Virus record (IMG/VR): IMGVR_UViG_3300030393_000006
Coordinates: 1-48,558 of that record
Strand: one strand, 5' to 3'
Source of the DNA: a virus
DNA length: 48,558 nt
Below the pieces are notes generated by a model. The model made no database searches, was not told the DNA's origin, and saw only the letters and a program-made list of their open reading frames with translations. Shown in pieces: positions 21,955 through 28,059 of this stretch (position 1 is its first letter; each line of letters begins with the position of its first letter). Made by a program: the position numbers and the translations under genes.

Positions 21955-22500
21955 ATGCACGTAGTAACAGGCGAGTTAAGAAAAGCACCGTATATCAAGG
22001 ATGGATGCGGTCAAGATGGGCAATCTAAAATGTACATTTTAGAGTTGTCGGAAGTTATTAAAGACTATCAGACACAGGAAAAGTCATATACAAATTACAG
22101 CGCAATGATTTTTGCAAAATCTCAAGGTCAAAAAGATTACTATGATAAGTCTTTAATCGAAGGTAACTGGGTAAGCTTGACGGCTGACAAGTTAAAGGTG
22201 GATGTTAGCGATTGCGGTCAGTATATTAAGTTGCGCATGGAAAATGCTCGAATTGAGAATTGTGGCTATATTGACACTAACCAGCAAGCGCCACAACAGC
22301 CCGCACCGCAACAGCAAGGCGGTTTCCAGCAACAAGCGCCACAGCAACAGCAACAAGGCGGCTATAATCAGCCCCCACAGCAACAGCAGCAGCGAATGCA
22401 GCAACAAGCGCCGCAGCAAGGTGGACAACAGCAACCTAAAGCACCAGATTTAGACGAAGGCTGGGACGACGATATTCCCTTCTGGCAAACGATAAATTAA
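21955..22500 (+). CDS. ssb: single-stranded DNA-binding protein
   Basis: 181 residues. An OB-fold-like N-terminal domain of about 105 residues (MHVVTGELRKAPYIKDGCGQ...) is followed by a glutamine/proline-rich linker of about 60 residues and an acidic tip DLDEGWDDDIPF, the classical SSB protein-interaction tip. Unusually five residues (WQTIN) follow DDDIPF, which normally is the exact C-terminus. It closes the recombination module and is followed by a hairpin at 22503-22526. Confidence 0.8.
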   Translation: MHVVTGELRKAPYIKDGCGQDGQSKMYILELSEVIKDYQTQEKSYTNYSAMIFAKSQGQKDYYDKSLIEGNWVSLTADKLKVDVSDCGQYIKLRMENARIENCGYIDTNQQAPQQPAPQQQGGFQQQAPQQQQQGGYNQPPQQQQQRMQQQAPQQGGQQQPKAPDLDEGWDDDIPFWQTIN

Positions 22501-22502
22501 TC

Positions 22503-22526
22503 GGGTTTATTTTAAATAAACCCTTT
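22503..22526 (+). terminator. AT-rich terminator after ssb
   Basis: GGGTTTATTT / AAATAAACCC near-palindrome immediately after the stop, then TTTAC. It overlaps the -35 of the ncRNA promoter. Confidence 0.5.
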
Positions 22527-22552
22527 ACATTAACAAATAAATGAATTAATAT
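22524..22552 (+). promoter_or_regulatory. promoter of the structured RNA
   Basis: TTTACA (22524-22529), 17 bases, TAATAT (22547-22552); predicted start near 22559. Distinct from the class I A/T-CG-TTGAC context. Confidence 0.6.
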
Positions 22553-22558
22553 ACTTAA

Positions 22559-22910
22559 AACTTAGCAGTACGGAGTTGGATTGTTTTTCTATCACGTAGC
22601 GGTCACTCTAAGTAGTTGTAGCGAATGCTAGTTACACGCACGGCGGACTCACCGTCCTGAGAATGTACTCCTTTCATTCTGACAGTGCGTGATAATAACA
22701 AATTCGTAGGCAGGGGTTATCTTTCCCTTTCATGACGCTGGTCACGTTGCTGATTCGACCAACTTTATTTGTATGTGTTTTATATTGGGCAAGAATGCCA
22801 ACTTGCTACAATCCCTATTGGCATGGGTGTAAAACACATAACAAATACAGTTACTAATAATAAAAACCACGCTCCACCATTTGACCGCTAACATTAGCGG
22901 TCTTTTTTTT
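22559..22910 (+). ncRNA. candidate structured non-coding RNA, about 350 nt, with pseudoknot
   Basis: No reading frame of note, yet it has its own promoter and terminator. Helices seen: TATCACGTA/TGCGTGATA (22590-22598 with 22686-22694, one G-U); TAGC-GAAT-GCTA (22619-22630); AGAATG/CATTCT (22660-22680); TGGTC/GACCA (22739-22761); and a 16-bp helix with one bulge, 22767-22782 with 22830-22846. Inside the last, hairpin GCAAG/CTTGC (22789-22806) has loop ATGCCAA, which pairs with TTGGCAT (22818-22824): a candidate pseudoknot. I match it to no known family (not tRNA, tmRNA, RNase P or a group I intron core). Confidence 0.65.
22883..22910 (+). terminator. strong rho-independent terminator
   Basis: GACCGCTA-ACAT-TAGCGGTC (22883-22902), eight perfect pairs, followed by eight T (22903-22910). 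Confidence 0.9.
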
Positions 22911-22926
22911 GCCTAAAATAAAGTTG

Positions 22927-22954
22927 TTGACGTTTTCGTGCAGTGTGCTATGTT
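22927..22954 (+). promoter_or_regulatory. class I promoter
   Basis: Preceded by the recurrent GCCTAAAATAAAGTTG block: TTGACG (22927-22932), 16 bases, TATGTT (22949-22954). Confidence 0.65.
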
Positions 22955-22982
22955 TGCATTTCTAATTAATGGAGAAAAGTAA

Positions 22983-24557
22983 ATGTTTACGCCTGATGAT
23001 TTGGTTGAAATAGTACGACTAAGGGAGCAAGAAAACCTTAGTTATAGAAAAATAGCATCAAAATTTTACGTGTCAGTTAACGCTGTGGGTGATTTTTTTC
23101 GCCGCCAAAGTTACAGTAATTTTTGGGAGCAGCACGACGACAAGCCGATAGCAAAAGGAACCGTTTTAAAGCCCGACGACACACGCAAAAAGCTATCAGG
23201 TAGCTTATTTGTGCTCACTTCTGCTCAAAACAATACATACGTACATGACAAGTGGTTAAAGTCGCTAGAAACGTATTGTGCGCATAATGACGCGCAATTA
23301 ATTGTTGGCGGCTTTACTTATGATTTAAGTGGACGCCAAGTTAGTCAAAAAGATGGTGTCTGGTACGACCCTAAAATAACAAAATACATGATAGATGAGT
23401 CGATGCAAATAGCAAAAGGGCTTGTGTGGTGTGGCGAGTTAAATATATTGCCAACAGCAAAAGACCCATTGAGCGGTCTGGATAATCATACTAATCACGA
23501 TTGTTCGATAGTTCCGCACGCTAAATTGCAAATGAAATCGATTGCAACGCCTAAAGTTATGGGCGCTAGATTGATGTACACGACTGGCTGCGTCACTCAG
23601 CGAAATTATATACAAAAGAAAGCTGGGCAATTAGCAGAGCATCATCATTCATTTAGTGCGTTAGTCGTTGAGGTTGGTGGCAGCGGAGACTGGTTTGTCA
23701 GACAAATAAGCGCGGAAAAATTAACGGGCGAATTCTACGACTTAACAGACAGGTACACCCCCCAAGGCGTGACGCACAATCACGATATTGAAGCGATAAA
23801 TTTTGGTGACATACATAGCGCAAAGCCTGACAAAGTGGTTTCAAGTGCTAGCTGGATTGATAGCGATTCGATGCTTGATGCATTGCGCCCTAGATATGTT
23901 TTTTTGCATGATACGTTAGATCAACAAGCTAGAAATCATCATAACGTGCGTGACCCTCATTTTATGTTTGCTATGCATCATAATAAAACTGAGTCGGTAA
24001 AAGGTGAAATCGTATCAACAATTGATACGATTAACGAATTTAGGCGCGAATTCTGCACGACCGTAATCGTTGAGTCAAATCACGACAAGTCAATAGAGCG
24101 CTGGCTAAAAGAGCAAGACTACCGCCACGACCCAGTTAACGCTGTGTTTTTTCTTGAGTTACAATTAGCGAAATATAAATCAATTCAAAGCGGTGAAAAC
24201 TTTAGCGCGTTTGAGTCAGCTTGTAAGATGGCGGGCTACGACGGAGGTGCCATATTTTTGCGTGAAGATGACACCTTTATGATTGCGAATGGTATCGAGT
24301 GCGCGGCTCATTCGCACTTAGGCAGCAATGGAGGTCGCGGAAGTGTTCAAGCATACGTTAAAACAGGTGTTAGGCACAATATAGGTCATAGCCATAGCGC
24401 AACGATTAAGGACGGCGTATGGCAAGCTGGCGTTTCTGGTTCGCTCGATATGGGGTATAACTCAGGAAATAGTAGTTGGTCTAACAGTCACATTGTTACA
24501 TACAAAAACGGTAAGCGTGCAATGGTTACCATCAAAAACGGTAAGTGGCGAAAATAA
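22983..24557 (+). CDS. HTH plus metallophosphoesterase protein (T5 A1-like)
   Basis: 524 residues. An HTH at about 19-42 (LSYRKIASKFYVSVNAVGDF) precedes a large domain with calcineurin-type metallophosphoesterase motifs: GDIH (275-278), HD (309-310), SNHD (365-368) and GHSH (about 474-477), all expected metal ligands. Proteins of this layout in T5-like and marine phages are often labelled A1-like; in T5, A1 acts in host DNA degradation and DNA transfer. Nuclease activity is plausible; the HTH suggests sequence targeting or regulation. Own class I promoter. Confidence 0.7.
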   Translation: MFTPDDLVEIVRLREQENLSYRKIASKFYVSVNAVGDFFRRQSYSNFWEQHDDKPIAKGTVLKPDDTRKKLSGSLFVLTSAQNNTYVHDKWLKSLETYCAHNDAQLIVGGFTYDLSGRQVSQKDGVWYDPKITKYMIDESMQIAKGLVWCGELNILPTAKDPLSGLDNHTNHDCSIVPHAKLQMKSIATPKVMGARLMYTTGCVTQRNYIQKKAGQLAEHHHSFSALVVEVGGSGDWFVRQISAEKLTGEFYDLTDRYTPQGVTHNHDIEAINFGDIHSAKPDKVVSSASWIDSDSMLDALRPRYVFLHDTLDQQARNHHNVRDPHFMFAMHHNKTESVKGEIVSTIDTINEFRREFCTTVIVESNHDKSIERWLKEQDYRHDPVNAVFFLELQLAKYKSIQSGENFSAFESACKMAGYDGGAIFLREDDTFMIANGIECAAHSHLGSNGGRGSVQAYVKTGVRHNIGHSHSATIKDGVWQAGVSGSLDMGYNSGNSSWSNSHIVTYKNGKRAMVTIKNGKWRK

Positions 24558-24563
24558 AACTAA

Positions 24564-24599
24564 ATAGCCGTTGACATAATTCTGCGGCTATATTATTGT
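24564..24599 (+). promoter_or_regulatory. class I promoter with palindrome around the -35
   Basis: TTGACA (24571-24576), 17 bases, TATTGT (24594-24599). ATAGCCG (24564-24570) and CGGCTAT (24585-24591) flank the -35, an operator-like arrangement unlike the nested hairpins elsewhere. Confidence 0.65.
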
Positions 24600-24629
24600 G
24601 TGTGCAAGTTAATTAATTGGAAGTAAAAA

Positions 24630-24890
24630 ATGGCTAATCACGACATAGAACTAACATCATTAAATAATAATTTTGATCAATCTTTTAACATGCCGCACAA
24701 GTCAATCGCCGATGCGAATAAAGCTGCATCAGATTTAAAGGACGAGAAACACGGTGATGCACTAACGTACACAACCGAGTCGTGCACCGCAACGCCTGAG
24801 CGCATACGGCTTAAAAAGCTAATGGATAAAAAGCGAGAAGAACGAGAGTTGCAAATAGCAATACATGGAGAGCATCTATTGCCAGATTAA
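24630..24890 (+). CDS. small phage protein, unknown
   Basis: 86 residues, polar and acidic/basic mixed, no hydrophobic segment (MANHDIELTSLNNNFDQSFN..., C-terminal basic helix RIRLKKLMDKKREEREL). TTGGAAG precedes the ATG. No recognised family. Confidence 0.55.
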   Translation: MANHDIELTSLNNNFDQSFNMPHKSIADANKAASDLKDEKHGDALTYTTESCTATPERIRLKKLMDKKREERELQIAIHGEHLLPD

Positions 24891-24938
24891 CCAAAAAGTG
24901 GTAGATTTAGCCAAATAATAATAAAAAGCAAATTTACC

Positions 24939-25160
24939 ATGAGAATATATACAAAAGCGATGTGTCAGCAAGTTGAAAAGCTTGGTGAGAAGTATATAAA
25001 CAAGGGCGACTACGAAAGCGCCCTTTTTGAGTTTAGACGCGCCAGAGGTCGATACGCAACACTAATAGATAGAAATATTAATGTTGCGGACGACTTAGTG
25101 CGTTGTGATTATTTTATTGATTACTTGGATGGTTTGGCGGATTATCGGGCTGTGCTATAA
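24939..25160 (+). CDS. small TPR/helical-repeat-like protein
   Basis: 73 residues. MCQQVEKLGEKYINKGDYES followed by ALFEFRRARGRYA resembles one TPR-like helix pair (Y...G.Y..A...F..A). Could be an adaptor; the ribosome-binding site is weak. Its end overlaps the tail-spike promoter. Confidence 0.5.
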   Translation: MRIYTKAMCQQVEKLGEKYINKGDYESALFEFRRARGRYATLIDRNINVADDLVRCDYFIDYLDGLADYRAVL

Positions 25161-25161
25161 T
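25134..25161 (+). promoter_or_regulatory. class II promoter of the tail spike
   Basis: TTGGCG (25134-25139), 16 bases, TGTGCTATAAT with extended TG and -10 at 25156-25161. It lies in the end of the preceding gene and matches the TGNTATAAT late element. Confidence 0.7.
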
Positions 25162-25190
25162 GGTACAACGAAACTAATCAGAGATAAATA

Positions 25191-27104
25191 ATGGCTATCA
25201 GCCCAGAATTGCAATACCCAAACAAGGTAGCTCCATCTACTCCAGAATACCCATACGGCGAGGCGCGGAACACCACCGTGCCCGGCGACGGCACAGGTAC
25301 GCCGTGGGAGGCCGAACTAGTTAACGACCATTGGGGCTTTAATCAGGCACTACTCGTCGCGGCGGGAGTAATCCCGAGCGGAGTCCCGGATAAGGTGGGG
25401 GCTTCGCAATATCTTGAGGCGTTAGGTAGGCGTTCGTCCGTGACCAAAAGCACGGTCGCAGAGATGAAAGCTGACTTAACGCTGGCCGAAGGCCAACTAG
25501 TCGCTGTATTAGATTATGCCGCAGGCAACAATTCAGGCATCTTATTCGGTAAAGTGGTTGCCGCGGCGACAGGGACAGACGACGGGGGTAGCTTCATCGA
25601 CCTAGATAACGGACTACAGTGGCAGCAAAACTTTAAAAAAGACGGTATCCTTATTAACCAATTTGGTGCCAAACCAAGTACAGATAGCACGGCGGCTATA
25701 AAGGCGGCACTAAATAAAGGCGGCATGATAACGGGCAACTCCGGCACTTATATTGTATCGGAGGTGTTAAGACCTATCGCAAATACTGTTATATTCGGCC
25801 AACGTAGCTTGATATTTAAACTCGCCGACAGTGCAGATTTAGACATTTTTGACGTATCTGCTAATAGCGACATTGTATTCCACGGCGTAACGATCGACGG
25901 AAACAAGGCCAATCAAACCGTGGATTTTAACGCCGTAGGTGTTCGCGGTGACGGATGTTCTAATGTGGTAATAAATAAATGTTTGATTAAAGACACCGCG
26001 CTAACTGGTGTTAATATCCGAAACGCCGATGGGACGAGGATTCTTTATAACGTGCTCGACGGGTGTGGCACGCAAGTGACTGTTAACAGTGGCGACGCAG
26101 TGTTTCTTGCTTTTAACACCGATGATTTAGTTCAAGGAAATCGCGTCATAAATCCCGCCAGAATCGGGATCGTCATAAAAGGCTCTTCAACTGTTAAGAG
26201 TGATGGCGCTAGGGTACTGGGGAACTATGTTAATAGCTCAGGGGAAAATGCCATATCGACAGAGGACGGCTCAATCAATTTCATTATTTCTGATAATGTG
26301 GTTCACACGACAGGCACAAGCACTTTCTCAAGCACTAAGTCAGGGATTGCTTATGGTGAAGAATCAGACCACGGTATCATACGCAATAACATCATAGTCG
26401 ACGCGGGATCACTAGGGATTGAGCTAACTAATGGCGCTAATAATGCGCAGATAGCGGGTAATTTGATTATCAACCCTGTTACTACGGGTATCGAGGCCAG
26501 CGCATCAGACGCGCTTGGAGGAATAAATAATCTTGAGATTTTAAATAACACTGTTTTGGGCGCCGGATTAGACGGGGTGGCGATAGTTTCAGCGCCTACA
26601 GACCCCCTTAACTCGGCGCGAACCAACAAAGACATAGCTATTAAAGGGAATACCATAGATAACGCCGGACGGGACGCGATAGTTGGCTCCGCAATGGTTG
26701 ATTTCGATATTGATGAAAACCGAGTTAACGGATCTGTAGGTGCAGGTGTACGAGTGATTAATTCTGTAGATGGTTCTATTGATGGTAACAAGGTCAGAGA
26801 CGCTGGTTCTAGGGGTGTGTACGTTCAGGGCGCTTTAGCGAATTGTAATAATGTAGCCATAAAAGGCAACACTTTAACAGCGTGTGGGACTTGGGGTGTA
26901 TTCCTAACCAATTCAGATAATGCTAGCGTTATGAATAACACTGTAAAAAATCGCTCTGGAGGGAGCGCTACTACTGTAGGCGTAAGGTCGGAAGGTGCAG
27001 GTAATGCTAATTTAATCGTTAATAATGACACTAGAGGCATAGCCACAGGGATCAGTTCCGCTGTAACTGGAGCCGTTGACACTATTACACCTAATTTCAC
27101 TTAG
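25191..27104 (+). CDS. right-handed beta-helix tail spike
   Basis: 637 residues. The first about 110 (YPNKVAPSTPEYPYGEARNT...) form a virion-attachment-like domain. From about 150 on the chain is a ladder of short repeats rich in Asn/Gly/Ile (LGNYVNSSGENAI, IRNNIIVDAGSLG, IKGNTIDNAGRDA, IDGNKVRDAGSRG), typical of trimeric beta-helix spikes. Such proteins bind and often cleave surface polysaccharide. It is the only structural gene on the plus strand, with its own late-type promoter. Confidence 0.85.
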   Translation: MAISPELQYPNKVAPSTPEYPYGEARNTTVPGDGTGTPWEAELVNDHWGFNQALLVAAGVIPSGVPDKVGASQYLEALGRRSSVTKSTVAEMKADLTLAEGQLVAVLDYAAGNNSGILFGKVVAAATGTDDGGSFIDLDNGLQWQQNFKKDGILINQFGAKPSTDSTAAIKAALNKGGMITGNSGTYIVSEVLRPIANTVIFGQRSLIFKLADSADLDIFDVSANSDIVFHGVTIDGNKANQTVDFNAVGVRGDGCSNVVINKCLIKDTALTGVNIRNADGTRILYNVLDGCGTQVTVNSGDAVFLAFNTDDLVQGNRVINPARIGIVIKGSSTVKSDGARVLGNYVNSSGENAISTEDGSINFIISDNVVHTTGTSTFSSTKSGIAYGEESDHGIIRNNIIVDAGSLGIELTNGANNAQIAGNLIINPVTTGIEASASDALGGINNLEILNNTVLGAGLDGVAIVSAPTDPLNSARTNKDIAIKGNTIDNAGRDAIVGSAMVDFDIDENRVNGSVGAGVRVINSVDGSIDGNKVRDAGSRGVYVQGALANCNNVAIKGNTLTACGTWGVFLTNSDNASVMNNTVKNRSGGSATTVGVRSEGAGNANLIVNNDTRGIATGISSAVTGAVDTITPNFT

Positions 27105-27117
27105 ACATAAAAATAGG

Positions 27118-27235
27118 GAGGAATATATTATCAACGAAATTTCAAGGGTCGAAGGCGGGTACGTTAACGGCCCGCCAAACTAATTTCGGGATTACGGATG
27201 AAGGAGTTAACTTGGTTGCGATAAAGCACGCATAG
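27118..27235 (+). pseudogene. remnant of a GH108-type muramidase
   Basis: Frame 1 (27127-27183) reads IINEISRVEGGYVNGPPN then stop; frame 2 (27179-27235) reads TNFGITDEGVNLVAIKHA then stop. These match in order the EGGYVN..., ...TNFGIT catalytic-region phrases of N-acetylmuramidases (GH108), whose Glu lies in the first phrase. The two pieces are out of frame and the conserved linker is missing about 15 bases, so the gene is a decayed fragment of an endolysin. GGGAGGAAT precedes it, perhaps the old ribosome-binding site. Confidence 0.6.
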
Positions 27236-27238
27236 AAC

Positions 27239-27694
27239 CTATAAAGTCGATATTCCGGTGTAGTCTCCCGCCTCTCCACCGTCACCACACTCTATGCCGT
27301 TTCCACATTCAGCTTTGTAGTTGCGTACTGCAAATAACTCCCAGTTTCCGCTAATTCTTGCATAAAGCCCTGTGTTTTTAGGCGCGTCGCTTATAACCTC
27401 CGCTGTGTATTCAATTGAGTTATCAGCCCATATTGAAATCTGACCGTATTCATTTGTGTAAACTGGATTTTGTTCTGGAGCTAAATGAGAGATAAAGTAG
27501 TCTCCCGCCTCTCCACCGTCACCACACTCTATGCCGTTTCCACATTCGGTAGGCGTTGCGTATGTGTCAGCTACTTTGAATATGCTAGCTAGCGAGCCGT
27601 CTACATTTTTTATGTAAATTGGCACGTTACCGATCAAGTTGTTGGGCTCATCGCGTAGCGAGAATATGCTAATTGTTTTTTCTGTAATGGACAT
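27239..27694 (-). CDS. tail-fibre-associated protein with duplicated CGNGIECGDGG loop
   Basis: 151 residues from the ATG at 27692-27694, overlapping the previous stop (TAATG). The beginning (IGNVPIYIKNVDGSLASIF ... VYTNEYGQISIWAD) is paralogous to the upstream 27694-28059 protein. A 17-residue element ECGNGIECGDGGEAGDY occurs twice, at about 53-69 and at the end. It is the last gene of the tail operon, so probably a virion-tip or accessory fibre part. Function unknown. Confidence 0.6.
   Translation of the reverse strand: MSITEKTISIFSLRDEPNNLIGNVPIYIKNVDGSLASIFKVADTYATPTECGNGIECGDGGEAGDYFISHLAPEQNPVYTNEYGQISIWADNSIEYTAEVISDAPKNTGLYARISGNWELFAVRNYKAECGNGIECGDGGEAGDYTGISTL
27260..27310 (-). repeat. 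51-bp perfect direct repeat, copy 1
   Basis: Identical to 27497-27547; encodes the C-terminal CGNGIECGDGGEAGDY element. Confidence 0.95.
27497..27547 (-). repeat. 51-bp perfect direct repeat, copy 2
   Basis: Identical to 27260-27310 on the same strand and in the same frame, 237 bases away. Confidence 0.95.
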
Positions 27695-28059
27695 TATGGG
27701 TATTTCACCCATATACCACCACCACGAAGGTAGGTATTACCGTCGTTTGGAGCTTCATCTAAAACGCATCCGCTTTTTATCCTGACAGAAAGCCCGCCAC
27801 CGCTAGCGTTTACCGTTCTTCTGCTAGATGATTCTACAACATTAAGTGACTCTGAATCGCACCAAAATTCAATCACCCCATAACCGTTAGTCGTAGCGCC
27901 AAGTTGCGATATGTTCCTTTCTCCTTCGCCGTCCTCGAATATTAGCGCTAGAGCCCCGCTACTTCCGTCTTCGTTACGTATTCTTACCTCTACAGGTATC
28001 CCAGACGCAAAATTAACATCGCCGATAAAATTAGCTAATGCAACACTAAAAAAAATCAT
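27694..28059 (-). CDS. tail-associated protein, paralogue of the next gene
   Basis: 121 residues. IPVEVRIRNEDGSSGALALI and TNGYGVIEFWCDSE parallel the next gene's VPIYIKNVDGSLASIF and TNEYGQISIWAD, so both carry the same small beta-domain. Overlaps neighbours by one to a few bases. Located between the glycine-rich adhesin gene and the end of the operon; probably virion-tip associated. Confidence 0.6.
   Translation of the reverse strand: MIFFSVALANFIGDVNFASGIPVEVRIRNEDGSSGALALIFEDGEGERNISQLGATTNGYGVIEFWCDSESLNVVESSSRRTVNASGGGLSVRIKSGCVLDEAPNDGNTYLRGGGIWVKYP

Noticed and set aside
22559-22910. tRNA, tmRNA, RNase P, CRISPR or group I intron in the structured region
   Set aside because: No cloverleaf, no conserved tmRNA/RNase P cores, no repeat-spacer array and no P/Q/R/S intron elements seen; the flanks are not exons.
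25191-28059. Diversity-generating retroelement acting on the spike or tip genes
   Set aside because: No reverse transcriptase and no template-like adenine-variable repeat; the 51-bp repeat is identical at all positions.
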